A stretch of 64,000 nucleotides of DNA from Achromobacter piechaudii NBRC 102461 (GCF_001571245.1 NZ_BCTK01000005.1:310001-374000); one strand, 5' to 3'. Counted from the first letter of the stretch, positions 52,870-62,418 are shown. Made by a program: numbers and translations. Notes: a model not told the origin generated them from the letters alone.

Positions 52870-54488
52870 CGCGACCGAACCGCCCCGTTTCCACCGTGCG
52901 TCTTGCGGGCCGCCCAACGCAACGCTCGGCGCTGCGCCGGGCCACGCAGATCGCTATGGCCCTGAGCGGGTTCCTGCTCTGGGTGGCCTGGCACCGGGGC
53001 CTGATGCGCTGCGATACCCACCGGGCGGCCGACCGCTTCGCCGAAGTGCTGCAGCGATTGGGCACGACCTTCGTGAAGCTGGGCCAGCATCTCAGCCTGC
53101 GGGCCGACATTCTGGCGCCCGATGCGCAAGAGGCTCTGGCCAGCCTGCAGGCCAATGTGGCGCCGTTTCCTCCCGAGCAGGCGGTCCAGGAGGTCGAGGC
53201 GGCGCTCGGCCGCCCATGGCAGCAGGTCTTCGCACGCTTCGACATGCACGCGCTCGCCGCGGCCTCGATCGCCCAGATTCATCGTGCAGCCCTGCCGGAC
53301 GGGACGGAAGTGGTGGTGAAGATCCGCCGCCCTGGCGCGGCCGAGCAGGCCGAGACCGACATGCGCATCCTGCGCCGCATCGTCCTGGTCATGCAGGGGC
53401 TCGTGCCCTCGCTGCGTCGCTGGGGGCTGGCAGCCATCGTGGACGAGGTTGCGGCCAACTTCCGCTACGAGATGGATTTGTCGCGCGAGGCAGCTTCCGT
53501 GCGACGTTTCGCCGACGCCTGGCGCGGCTCTGCCGACATCGTGATCCCCGACGTGGTGGACGGCCTGTGCACGCCGACCGTCATGGTCCAGCAGTTCAGC
53601 CACGGAGCTCACCTGCACGGTCTGCCTTCGCCCACCGCGGTGGCGGCCGCGGGCAAACTCGTGGACAGCTACGTCGCCCAGATCTTCCGCGATGGCTTCT
53701 TCCACGGCGACCCCCATCCCGGCAACGTCTTCGTGATGGACGATGGCCGCATCTGCCTGCACGACTTCGGCATCGTGGGCCGGGTCGACGGCAACATGCG
53801 GCGGGCGCTGGTGGCGTTCGCCCTGGCCTTCGTCGAGCAGGATGCCGAATGGGTGGTCGATGCCTGGCTCGACCTGGGCCTGCTCGGCGACGGCACCGAT
53901 CGGGCCGTGTTCGTGCCTGTCGTGCGTGCCCTGGTCGCAGACTGCGCACAGAGGCCGCTGAAGGACTGGTCGCTCTCAGGTGCTCTCGCGCAGCTCGTGG
54001 CGGCGGGCCGGACCCAGGAAGTCCGGCTGCCCAGGGACCTCCTCGTGCTCACGCGTACCCTGTTGTTGCTCGAAGGGACGGTGCGCCTGCTGGCACCCGA
54101 GTTTTCCATCATCGAAGCCATCTCTCGCCACACGACCACGGGCGTCTTCGACGAGCCCAAGTCTGCGGCATCGCAGCGTCTGCCATATGAACTGGGGAAC
54201 GCGGCCCACGCCCTGCCCTCCCTGATGGCGCGGCGTCTGCACAGCGTCTTGCGGCAGGGTGACCTGCTGCAACTGTCGATCAAGCCGGATGCCAGGATGC
54301 TGAGCGGGATCGACCGCCTCGGCCGTCGCGTCGCGCTGGCGCTCGTGACGCTCGGCCTGTACATCGCATCGAGCTTGTTGATGCAGCACGGCGTGGGCCC
54401 GCGCTGGGGCGACATGCCGGTACTCGCGCTGCTGGGCTATGCGCTGGCGATCCGGTTCACGTTTTCCATCGCGCGCAGCCGCGGCTGA
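52866..54488 (+). CDS. ABC1/UbiB-family atypical kinase
   Basis: A 540-residue UbiB-like protein: KLGQHLSLRADILAPD (KxGQ motif), AAASIAQIHRAALPDGTEVVVKIRRPG (Ala-rich loop and Lys), and HGDPHPGNVFVMDDGRICLHDFGIVG (catalytic loop and DFG). Two C-terminal membrane helices (about 480-540). UbiB proteins support ubiquinone synthesis or lipid trafficking; which is true here is unknown. Confidence 0.93.
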   Translation: MTRPNRPVSTVRLAGRPTQRSALRRATQIAMALSGFLLWVAWHRGLMRCDTHRAADRFAEVLQRLGTTFVKLGQHLSLRADILAPDAQEALASLQANVAPFPPEQAVQEVEAALGRPWQQVFARFDMHALAAASIAQIHRAALPDGTEVVVKIRRPGAAEQAETDMRILRRIVLVMQGLVPSLRRWGLAAIVDEVAANFRYEMDLSREAASVRRFADAWRGSADIVIPDVVDGLCTPTVMVQQFSHGAHLHGLPSPTAVAAAGKLVDSYVAQIFRDGFFHGDPHPGNVFVMDDGRICLHDFGIVGRVDGNMRRALVAFALAFVEQDAEWVVDAWLDLGLLGDGTDRAVFVPVVRALVADCAQRPLKDWSLSGALAQLVAAGRTQEVRLPRDLLVLTRTLLLLEGTVRLLAPEFSIIEAISRHTTTGVFDEPKSAASQRLPYELGNAAHALPSLMARRLHSVLRQGDLLQLSIKPDARMLSGIDRLGRRVALALVTLGLYIASSLLMQHGVGPRWGDMPVLALLGYALAIRFTFSIARSRG

Positions 54489-54515
54489 GGCGCCTCATCA
54501 AGCAAGGAGTCAGGC

Positions 54516-55571
54516 ATGAACAAGGTCAGAGTGGCGGTGAACGGATACGGTGTGATCGGCAAGCGGGTGGCGGATGCGGTCGCACTCCAGGAGGACATGG
54601 CGCTAGCCGGCGTCGCGGATGTGGTGCACGACTATCGCCTGCAGGTGGCCGCGCAGCGCGCTTTCCCGATTTACGCGGCGACCGCTGAAGCCGCACAATC
54701 GATGCGTGCTGCGGGGCTTCCTGTCGCGGGCGATCTGGCCGACCTGCTCGCCAACGCGGACGTCGTGGTCGATTGCACACCCAAGAAAGTCGCCGCGGTC
54801 AACAAGAGGGCGTACGACGCTGCCGGTGTGAAGTCCATCTTCCATGGCGGCGAGTCCCACGCGTTGACCGGTCATTCGTTCGTCGCGCAGGAGAACTACG
54901 CAACCGCGATCGGCCGCACCTCCACCCGGGTGGTGTCCTGCAACACGACGTCGATCGTGCGCACCCTGGGGGCGCTTCGGACAGCGGGCCTGCTCAAGCG
55001 AGCCCGCGGGACGCTGATCCGCCGGGCTTCCGACCCGTGGGAGGCGCATGCGGAGGGCATCATCAACACGCTCGTGCCGGAGAAGACGATCCCCAGCCAT
55101 CAGGGACCGGACGCGCGCACTGTGATCCCGGACCTGGACGTCGTCACGATCGCGGTCAAGGCGCCGCACAACAGCAGCCACCTGCACACCTGGTGGGTCG
55201 AACTGACGAGGCCGGCCACGCGCGACGAGGTGCTGGCTGCCTTTCGCGCTGCGCCACGGATCGCGTTCGTGCGATCCTCGGATGGTCTCGTGGCCCTCAA
55301 CAGCACGGTGGAACTGATGGCCGATCTCGGCCGCCCGCGCGGCGACCTGTGGGAGGTCGCGTTGTGGGAGGACGTGCTTTCGGTCGATGGCGATCAGGCG
55401 TACTACACCTACCAGGTCTTCAACCAGGCGATCGTAATCCCCGAGACCATCGATGCCATTCGCGCCTTGAGCGGCATCGAGACCGATCTCCAGGTGTCGA
55501 TGGCGCGCACCGATGCTTCGCTGGGACTGCAGCGTGATTTCATCCGTGACCGCGTCCAGGTTAGACGATGA
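54516..55571 (+). CDS. Type II (archaeal-type) glyceraldehyde-3-phosphate dehydrogenase
   Basis: A 351-residue type II GAPDH: VRVAVNGYGVIGKRVADAV (Rossmann), VVDCTPKK, FHGGESHA and the catalytic SCNTTSIVRT (Cys142). This form is typical of Archaea and rare in Proteobacteria, whose own GAPDH is type I with SCTTNCLAP. It oxidises glyceraldehyde-3-phosphate, the co-product of phosphoketolase, to a 1,3-bisphosphoglycerate. Overlaps the next gene by 4 bp. Confidence 0.93.
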   Translation: MNKVRVAVNGYGVIGKRVADAVALQEDMALAGVADVVHDYRLQVAAQRAFPIYAATAEAAQSMRAAGLPVAGDLADLLANADVVVDCTPKKVAAVNKRAYDAAGVKSIFHGGESHALTGHSFVAQENYATAIGRTSTRVVSCNTTSIVRTLGALRTAGLLKRARGTLIRRASDPWEAHAEGIINTLVPEKTIPSHQGPDARTVIPDLDVVTIAVKAPHNSSHLHTWWVELTRPATRDEVLAAFRAAPRIAFVRSSDGLVALNSTVELMADLGRPRGDLWEVALWEDVLSVDGDQAYYTYQVFNQAIVIPETIDAIRALSGIETDLQVSMARTDASLGLQRDFIRDRVQVRR

Positions 55572-56830
55572 GTGAATTCGATGATCCCGCGCTGGTCGGG
55601 CTCGGGCTGGCACTCGCTTCGGGACTTCTGATCGGCCTGGAACGGGGATGGCAGCAACGCGAGCGGCCCGAGGGACATCGCGTCGCGGGCGTTCGCACCT
55701 TTGCGCTGATCGGCCTGCTCGGCGGCCTTGGCGGGCTGCTGGCCCAGCGCTGGGGAGCCGGCATGCTCATCGCGCTGCTCGTACTCGTCGGGGTGTATCT
55801 GGTGGTGGGCTACCTGGTGACGGCGCATATGCATGCCGTGATGGGACTGACCACGTCCGTCGCCGCCCTTGCGACTTTCGCCATCGGGGCGCTGGCGACC
55901 AGTGGCGCTTGGCACGTTTCGGCGGTCGCCGCCGTGGTCGTGCTGGCGCTGCTGCGTTTCAAGCAGCTCTTGCACGCCGGCGTCGGCAAGCTGTCCGAGG
56001 CGGAGATCAGCAGCGGCACGCAGTTGCTGTTGATCAGCGTGGTCGTACTGCCCGTACTCCCTGATCGTGGCTTTGGCCCCTATGAGGCGTTGAATCCCTA
56101 TCGCCTTTGGTGGGCCGTTGTCCTGCTGGCAGTGCTGTCGTTCGCTGGGTTCGTCCTGATGCGCTCGCTCGGCAGGAAACGAGGGCTGGTATTCACAGCG
56201 CTGCTCGGCGGGATCGTGTCGAGCACCGCCACCACGGCCACGTTGGCGCGCTGGGCCGGGCAGACGCCAGGCTGGCGTCCACTGGCAGCGGCGGGGGCGG
56301 CGCTCGCCTGCGCAGCCATGTTTGCGCGCATGGCGGCTCTCGTCGCCATCGCAGCCCCCGGCATCGGCTGGGACCCGGTGGTCATCTTCGTGGCCATGGC
56401 CGTGGCTGGCGGTGTTCTGGGGACGTTCCTGGCGGCGCGGTCGCCCGCCGACGACTTGCCCGAACTTCAGCTTGGCAACCCATTGCAGCTGCGCTCCGCG
56501 CTCCAGTTCGCAGCCTTCCTGGCCGCGGTGATGCTGGCAGGCCGCTTTCTTGCCGATCGCTTCGGGGATGCTGGCGTCATGCTGACCGCCGCTGCCTCGG
56601 GTCTGGTGGACGTCGATGCGATCACGCTCTCGATTGGCCGCCTGGTGACCGAGGGCGCCGTCACCGCCGCTTCGGCCACCCTGGCCTTGTTCATCGCCGC
56701 ATCCGTCAATCAGGTCACCAAACTTGTCCTGTTGATGTCGCTGGCCGGTAGGGCGCTCGCATGGAGAGTGCTGCCGTCGTACGCGGCCATGGCTGCTGCT
56801 GGCTTTGCCGTCGCCCTGGGCTTGACCTGA
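55568..56830 (+). CDS. MgtC/SapB-DUF4010 membrane protein
   Basis: A 420-residue polytopic protein: N-terminal MgtC-like half with ALASGLLIGLERGWQQRE and RVAGVRTFALIGLLGGLGG, C-terminal DUF4010 half with GGIVSSTATTATLARWA and SGLVDVDAITLSI. About twelve helices. Function unknown; MgtC-type proteins act in Mg2+ homeostasis and ATP balance. Last gene of the long rightward operon; converges with the SDR gene (8 bp). Confidence 0.9.
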   Translation: MSEFDDPALVGLGLALASGLLIGLERGWQQRERPEGHRVAGVRTFALIGLLGGLGGLLAQRWGAGMLIALLVLVGVYLVVGYLVTAHMHAVMGLTTSVAALATFAIGALATSGAWHVSAVAAVVVLALLRFKQLLHAGVGKLSEAEISSGTQLLLISVVVLPVLPDRGFGPYEALNPYRLWWAVVLLAVLSFAGFVLMRSLGRKRGLVFTALLGGIVSSTATTATLARWAGQTPGWRPLAAAGAALACAAMFARMAALVAIAAPGIGWDPVVIFVAMAVAGGVLGTFLAARSPADDLPELQLGNPLQLRSALQFAAFLAAVMLAGRFLADRFGDAGVMLTAAASGLVDVDAITLSIGRLVTEGAVTAASATLALFIAASVNQVTKLVLLMSLAGRALAWRVLPSYAAMAAAGFAVALGLT

Positions 56831-56838
56831 AACAGCGA

Positions 56839-57669
56839 TCAGCTATCGAAGGCCACCGATCGCGCCAGACTCTCCTGCGCTTCAAGAGCAGACAGCCTGC
56901 CCTTGAGCGCCGCCTGGATGACGCCGAAGGCGTCACCGCCCAGCGCCACCCGAAGCGGTGGCTTCTCGCTCGTGGCCGTGTCGAAGATCCGGTGCGCGAT
57001 CTTCTGCGGATCGAGCGTGTACAACTCGTCACCCGCGTTCTCGAACATCGCGCGAATCTGTCCAGCAGGCGTGTCCTGATAGGCGGGGTTCGCCAGCGCG
57101 TACTGCAAATTGCGGCTGAAGCTCGTGCGTGCGCCGCCCGGTTCAATGAGTGTGACGAAGACCCCAAACCCCTCCAGTTCCTGGCGAAGGCATTCGCTGA
57201 AGCCTTCCAGACCCCATTTCGCGGCGTGGTAAAGACTGCTGGTCGGCAGGGAGCCTTGGCCACTGGCGCTGGAGATTTGGATGATCCGACCGGCTCGCCG
57301 TGTGCGCATGGCGGGAATGAAGGCCCGCGTGACGTGCACCGGCGCCAGCAGGTTGAGGCTGATCTGCCCTTCGATGTCCGCGTCGGAAAACTCTTCGGTG
57401 GCGCCGATGATGCCGCCGCCGGCGTTGTTGACCAGGACATCGACCGGGCGGCGGGCCTCGGCGCGCTGGACCACGGGTGCGATGTCCCCCTTCACGGTCA
57501 CGTCGAGCCGTTCGACAACGAGCTGGTCACCGTAGCGTGCTGCCAGGTCGTTGAGCGTCTCGGGACGCCTGACGGTGGCCGTGAGGTCATCCCCCGAAGC
57601 CAGGATGATTTCGGCAAGATGGCGACCGATGCCGCTGGATGCGCCGGTGAGGAACCAATGTCTGGACAT
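56839..57669 (-). CDS. Short-chain dehydrogenase/reductase
   Basis: A 276-residue classical SDR: TGASSGIGRHLAE (TGxxxGxG), VLVNNAGGG (NNAG) and SSASGQGSLPTSSLYHAAKWGLEGF (Ser, YxxxK). NAD(P)-dependent, substrate unknown. Divergent from the TetR gene with a palindromic operator between, so it is very probably the target of this repressor. Confidence 0.93.
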   Translation of the reverse strand: MSRHWFLTGASSGIGRHLAEIILASGDDLTATVRRPETLNDLAARYGDQLVVERLDVTVKGDIAPVVQRAEARRPVDVLVNNAGGGIIGATEEFSDADIEGQISLNLLAPVHVTRAFIPAMRTRRAGRIIQISSASGQGSLPTSSLYHAAKWGLEGFSECLRQELEGFGVFVTLIEPGGARTSFSRNLQYALANPAYQDTPAGQIRAMFENAGDELYTLDPQKIAHRIFDTATSEKPPLRVALGGDAFGVIQAALKGRLSALEAQESLARSVAFDS

Positions 57670-57688
57670 AAATGCACTCCTGTGATTT

Positions 57689-57710
57689 ACTTACCAACTA
57701 GTTTGTAAGT
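57689..57710. promoter_or_regulatory. TetR operator between SDR and tetR genes
   Basis: A 22-bp palindrome: left arm ACTTACCAACT (57689-57699), right arm AGTTTGTAAGT (57700-57710); 10 of 11 arm positions match. Spacerless dyads of this length are typical TetR operators. It lies 20 bp before the SDR start and 64 bp before the TetR start, so it can control both. Confidence 0.85.
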
Positions 57711-57774
57711 TGATGGCACCCGTGTCAAGCGATGATGGGCGCTCGGGTGAAATGTTGTTGAGGAGTAACGGCCC

Positions 57775-58377
57775 ATGGCCAAGAGACGTCCCGCCGAGAC
57801 CCAGCAAATGCTGCTGGATGCTGCGCTGGGGGAATTTGCCGAGAACGGGCTGGCGGGGGCACGAATTGACCGGATCGCGGCGGCTGCAGGCATCAGCAAG
57901 CCGATGCTTTATGTCCATTTCGGGGACAAGGAGGCTCTCTTCGACGCCGTGCTCAGCCGGGAAATCCTCGCCGCGGCGCAGGACGAGCGCTTCGATGCGG
58001 ACGATCTTCCCGGCTATGCGGGGCGCACCTACGATTTGCTCACCGAGCGGCCGCACCTATGGCGGCTCATGACCTGGTTCCACCTGGAGCGAGGCCAAGA
58101 AGTGCTCCTGCTCCCCGCCGGTCACAGCGTACTGGAAGCCAAACATGCGGCCATCACCGCTGCCCAGGCGGAAGGACGCATCACCGCGGATTTCACGCCT
58201 GATGAGATCGTGCGACTGGTAGCGACGATCGTGCAAACGTGGTGCATGGCACCGGCGGCGAGGGATTCGCAGGAGCACGAGGCGCGCAGACGGGCGATTC
58301 AGTTGGCGATTGCGCGGATGCTTTCGCCTGGCAAATCCCCTCTCCAGCGCGGGAAAATAGTTGACGCCTCGCGCTGA
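57775..58377 (+). CDS. TetR-family repressor
   Basis: A 200-residue TetR protein: N-terminal HTH (AALGEFAENGLAGARIDRIAAAAGISKPMLYVHFGDKEALFDAVL) and a ligand-binding helical domain. It is divergent from the SDR gene and presumably represses it and itself via the palindrome 57689-57710. GAGG ribosome-binding site before ATG 57775. Confidence 0.93.
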   Translation: MAKRRPAETQQMLLDAALGEFAENGLAGARIDRIAAAAGISKPMLYVHFGDKEALFDAVLSREILAAAQDERFDADDLPGYAGRTYDLLTERPHLWRLMTWFHLERGQEVLLLPAGHSVLEAKHAAITAAQAEGRITADFTPDEIVRLVATIVQTWCMAPAARDSQEHEARRRAIQLAIARMLSPGKSPLQRGKIVDASR

Positions 58378-58554
58378 ACGCCCGGACAAGGAAGTGCTAC
58401 TTGGCACGGGAGGACGACATTCAGGCGCGACGTGGCCATCGGTCCCACAGCCATTCGTCAGACATCCGAACCCAGTGCGACCTGGCAACGCACATGAAGA
58501 AGCAGAGTGCGTTGGCGCAATCAGCGTCCGGTCGTGGGTCGTGCTGGAAGGGGG

Positions 58555-60984
58555 TTAAGCCGAGACCGTGATGACGCGCGGGTCGCCACGCCCCTGCACG
58601 GCGGCCCACTCCTCGGCGCTCAGCAAGCTCTGCGGATCGACACCGAGCCCTTGAGCGGCCTCCGCCGCGACGTGCGCCCACGTGCAACGGTTCGCGAACA
58701 GCATGCCGGCCACATCGAGTGTCCCGCCGCGCGCCTGGTAGCCCAAGGCACGGGTCTGCCGCGCCCCTGTATCGATCCGACGCATCAGGCCCAGCGTCGG
58801 CTCGGGTCGCATGTGCGAGACGATGACGCGCACGGCGGCAGTCTCCGGGAACAGGGCGCGCAAGGCCTGGTCGCCGGCCACAAAGTCCTGCTCGCGTTCG
58901 TCGCGGGGTGCTCTGAAGCGGCCCGGCTCGATGACGCAGGTCACTGCGGTCCGATGTCCAGCGGCTTCGAGGCGCCGCGCCGCAAGCAGGGCCTGCTGTA
59001 GCTGGTATGCGCCGATGGCAACCAGCAACACGTCGGGGGCGTCGCAGGGCTTCACCACCCAACCACCCTGATCGACCAAGCGTTCGGCCTGCTCGGCACT
59101 CAACTGGCTGGCGACGGCCCGCTTGGGAACGACCAGCGTCCAGAACTGGCCATGCGAGGCGTAGGCCGCGCGCAGCGCCGCAACGGCACTGTTGGCATCG
59201 ACCGGGAACAACACGCGCGAGGTGTCGGACATTTCGCCCAACAGCGCTTCGGCCAGCGTCGGATCCTGGTGCGACTGCTCGTTCTTGCCGTTCTCCCAGG
59301 TGTGGGACGTCGCAACCGTGACCACCGACAGCCATCCGGGTGGTGTGCCTGCCTGCGCCTGATGTCGCGCGAACAGCATTTCCTGGCGCAGCGCGCCCAG
59401 CATCTTGACGGCAAATGCCTCGTAAGAGACGACCAAGTTGATGCCGCCCTTGTTGCCCAGCGCCGCGCTGACCACCGCTTCTTCGTTGAGCGCCGTGATC
59501 ACGGCGCCATCGACGGCCTCCGCCAGGCCCGGTTCGGGCGTGAAGACGCGGTGTTTGAGCAGGTCCAATGTCTGGCCCATGCGGTTGCTGCGCAGCTCGT
59601 CCGGATTGCCTACCCGCGGACGCAGCTGTGGGTTGGCTTGGACGAGGGCCGCGAAGGCTCCGTCGAGTGCCGCCATTGGCGAGACCTCGCCCTGGCCCGC
59701 AACATGCCACTGCGGAACCGGAAGTCTGGGGGCCGCCACCTGGCGGTGCGCCAGGGCATGGTCCCGCTCCAGGGGACGATGCTGCACTTCGTGCCGGCGC
59801 AGTAGTGCGACCGCTTCGTCGAGTTCGTGCGACGGCACGAAGAGAGCGCGAGCACCCTCGTTGAACTGCTGAAGCGCTATCTGGTCGACCCGGGGGTTCC
59901 CCTCCAGCGGCAGGTTGTGCGCGGCATTGGTTCCAGCACCGGGGAAGCCGAATCCCTTGGGCGCTTCGGCGATGGTGTAGTGGAGGGGTACCGGGTACTG
60001 AACGGTGCCCTGCGAAACTCCAGCCGCGCAGGCCGACAACCGCTCCTCCATCGCGTGAACGGCCCAGGCGAACGCGGCGGGGTCGGTGCCGTCGATCTCC
60101 ATCGGGTCGAAGCCGTTCAGCCGCAGATGCTGGTGGAACCATTCTCGGCCCCCCTGCTGCTGCATGGTGCTGCGCTGTTCGATGCGGCGACCGTTGAGGA
60201 TCATGAACGGTGCCACGAAGCCGCTGTCTTCTGCCCGCCACCAGCGCGGCGCCCAGTCACTGCCACGCTGCTCCTCGAAAGCGCCGTCGCTGAGGAACAC
60301 CACCAGCCGCTCGCCGGGCAAGGGCATGTGCACGTACTGCAGTTCGGCAAAGCCGAGATAGCCGCCCTCGGACAGACCGCCTGCCGTATTCGGGCCGACG
60401 TGGCTGCCCAGCGGCGAGGCGGGACGCCCCTGTGCGTCGATCGCGTAGCTATAGAAATCCCGGGCAAAGCGCGTGAGGCCGCTTTCGCTGCGGTCGTATC
60501 TCTCGGCGTGGCGCGGCGTCATGTTGCCCACCAGAAGGTTGCAGGCATCGATGCCCGCGACGCAATGGCCCTGGCCCATCAACCAGCCACGCGTCAACCC
60601 ACTGAGCGCGTTCGCGGCCAGGTAGCCGACATAGGCCGGCACGATGTTCAGCGCCCCACCGGTATGCCCCTCCGGCGTCTCCTTGAAATCCTCGGCTCTC
60701 ATCTCCCGGCCATCGGGATAGACCCGGTCGGCATAGGTCATGTGAACCGTCAACCACATGCCTGCCACGGCCAGGCGGTCCGCCGACCAGAGCGTGCGAT
60801 ACACCGCGGTTGTGTCGCTCGCCTTGCCTTCGGCAACCAGCACCTGTGCGAGATCGTGGACTCGCAGTTGCGTGAGATCGTTGTGGGTGATGGGGCCGTG
60901 GCCGCGCGCCCAGCGGGCGAACTCGGGATCAGACTCGCGGAACACGCGGACGCGCTCGGCGACCCAGGGAAGCTCGTGGTTCAT
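58555..60984 (-). CDS. Divergent phosphoketolase-family TPP enzyme
   Basis: An 809-residue protein of the XFP family length: MNHELPWVAERV..., HTGGALNIVPAYVGY, LSEGGYLGFAELQYVHMPLPGERLVVFLSDGAFEEQRGSDWAPRWW (TPP/Mg site: SDGAFEEQ..), and C-terminal domains in order. But the canonical GPGHGGPA loop reads MGQGHCVAGIDACN and the VGDGEAETGPLA site is changed, so it is an outlier. Phosphoketolases split xylulose-5-P or fructose-6-P to acetyl-P plus a triose or tetrose phosphate. Acetate kinase lies in the same direction, 2.3 kb upstream. Confidence 0.8.
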   Translation of the reverse strand: MNHELPWVAERVRVFRESDPEFARWARGHGPITHNDLTQLRVHDLAQVLVAEGKASDTTAVYRTLWSADRLAVAGMWLTVHMTYADRVYPDGREMRAEDFKETPEGHTGGALNIVPAYVGYLAANALSGLTRGWLMGQGHCVAGIDACNLLVGNMTPRHAERYDRSESGLTRFARDFYSYAIDAQGRPASPLGSHVGPNTAGGLSEGGYLGFAELQYVHMPLPGERLVVFLSDGAFEEQRGSDWAPRWWRAEDSGFVAPFMILNGRRIEQRSTMQQQGGREWFHQHLRLNGFDPMEIDGTDPAAFAWAVHAMEERLSACAAGVSQGTVQYPVPLHYTIAEAPKGFGFPGAGTNAAHNLPLEGNPRVDQIALQQFNEGARALFVPSHELDEAVALLRRHEVQHRPLERDHALAHRQVAAPRLPVPQWHVAGQGEVSPMAALDGAFAALVQANPQLRPRVGNPDELRSNRMGQTLDLLKHRVFTPEPGLAEAVDGAVITALNEEAVVSAALGNKGGINLVVSYEAFAVKMLGALRQEMLFARHQAQAGTPPGWLSVVTVATSHTWENGKNEQSHQDPTLAEALLGEMSDTSRVLFPVDANSAVAALRAAYASHGQFWTLVVPKRAVASQLSAEQAERLVDQGGWVVKPCDAPDVLLVAIGAYQLQQALLAARRLEAAGHRTAVTCVIEPGRFRAPRDEREQDFVAGDQALRALFPETAAVRVIVSHMRPEPTLGLMRRIDTGARQTRALGYQARGGTLDVAGMLFANRCTWAHVAAEAAQGLGVDPQSLLSAEEWAAVQGRGDPRVITVSA

Positions 60985-61101
60985 GTGGAAAGTCCTTGAG
61001 AGCCGGCACGCAGGTAAGCGCGACGGCGAGATTGGGAAGGCTGGCGTCTGTGATCGTCTTTCGCGCGCCAGCGGCACGGCCATCTAGCGTTCATGGCTGT
61101 G

Positions 61102-62418
61102 TTATCCATAAAGATCAGAGCGGGTCAAGGGCACGGGCCAGCTTCCGCCGTCGCGTTTGGACGCGACGATCTGGTAGATCCCAGTCCCCCCGGCCTCGAA
61201 TTCCAGTGCACACGCCGCCATGTACAAGCGCCAGATGCGGAAGGTCACCTCATCGACCTCCCGCAAGGCCTCCTCCCGGCGCGCTTCGAGTCGCTGGACC
61301 CAATGACGCAAGGTCAGCGCGTAGTGGGGTCGAAGACCTTCGACGTCATGGATCTCGAAGCCGGAGCGCTCCATCCCTAGCTGGATATTGCTGACGCAGT
61401 CCAATTCGCCGTCGGGGAAGACGTAGCGGTTGATGAACTCAGTCGCGACGGTTCGGCTCCAGCCCTCCTCGTCATGGGTGATCCCGTGGTTGAGGAAGAG
61501 TCCTCCTGGCCGCAAAACCCGCTGGACCACCGCGTAGTAGGCCGGTAGGTTCGCGAGTCCCACGTGCTCGAACATGCCAATGCTTGACACCTTGTCGAAA
61601 ACGGCCGTGCCTTCGAGGTCACGGTAGTCGCGCAGTTCAACGGTGACGAGATCCTGCAGGCCCTCCGAGCGGATGCGCTCGCGCGCGTACTCGAGTTGCT
61701 GTTGGCTGAGCGTGATGCCGTGCGCACGGACGCCATGTTCTCTTGCCGCCCAGCACACGAGCGCGCCCCAGCCGCAGCCGATGTCGAGCAGGCGTTCGCC
61801 TCGCTGCAGGCGCAGCTTGCGGCAGATGTGCTCCAGCTTGTTGCGCTGAGCCTGGTCCAGCGTGTCATCCGTCGCCTTGAAATAGCCACATGAGTAGACC
61901 CTCTCGGCATCGAGCCAGAGTCCATAGAACGCGTTGGACACATCGTAGTGAAAGGAGATCGCGGCCTGATCGGTTTGACGCGAATGGCGATGGGAGAAGC
62001 GACGTGCGACGCGCGAGGCCAGACTCCGCGAGGGCTTCAACCCGTCCTGGTCGGACACGCGCAGCAGCAGTGCGTCGCGCAACAGGGCCAGTTTGTCGCG
62101 CCAAGAGAGCGAAAACCTCTCGAAATGCGCCTTGAGCCCGAGCGCGGTGTACAGGTCTCCCTCAATGTCGATGGTGCCGCGGAAATAGGCTTCCGCCAGC
62201 AGCAGCGGATCCGGGCGCAGGACCAAGCGACGCAGCAGACCCGGGTCACGGATGATCAGGGTGTATTCCGGGTGCGATTCGAGCTCGTGCAAGAGCATAT
62301 CGCCCAGACGCAACGCCGGCGGGCGCTCGATGCCGGCCAGCAGCCGGCGCAAGATCCGTAGCGCGGCGGCATATCCGTCGGGCGATACGGTTCGATCCCG
62401 TGTCGTGAGGTGGCTCAT
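61102..62418 (-). CDS. cfa: Cyclopropane-fatty-acid synthase-family methyltransferase
   Basis: A 438-residue CFA synthase-like protein: SFHYDVSNAFYGLWLDAERVYSCGYF, SAM-binding LLDIGCGWGALVCWAAREHG, and VSSIGMFEHVG with the catalytic region. It would add a methylene bridge to unsaturated membrane phospholipids, which toughens membranes against acid, solvents and oxidants. Followed, in the transcript direction, by the phosphoketolase-like gene after 117 bp. Confidence 0.93.
   Translation of the reverse strand: MSHLTTRDRTVSPDGYAAALRILRRLLAGIERPPALRLGDMLLHELESHPEYTLIIRDPGLLRRLVLRPDPLLLAEAYFRGTIDIEGDLYTALGLKAHFERFSLSWRDKLALLRDALLLRVSDQDGLKPSRSLASRVARRFSHRHSRQTDQAAISFHYDVSNAFYGLWLDAERVYSCGYFKATDDTLDQAQRNKLEHICRKLRLQRGERLLDIGCGWGALVCWAAREHGVRAHGITLSQQQLEYARERIRSEGLQDLVTVELRDYRDLEGTAVFDKVSSIGMFEHVGLANLPAYYAVVQRVLRPGGLFLNHGITHDEEGWSRTVATEFINRYVFPDGELDCVSNIQLGMERSGFEIHDVEGLRPHYALTLRHWVQRLEARREEALREVDEVTFRIWRLYMAACALEFEAGGTGIYQIVASKRDGGSWPVPLTRSDLYG

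Noticed and set aside
58421-60241. 606-codon open frame in another minus-strand frame over the phosphoketolase gene
   Set aside because: It is Arg/Gly/Ser-rich, has no family motif and lies entirely over the motif-bearing phosphoketolase frame; typical GC-rich shadow.
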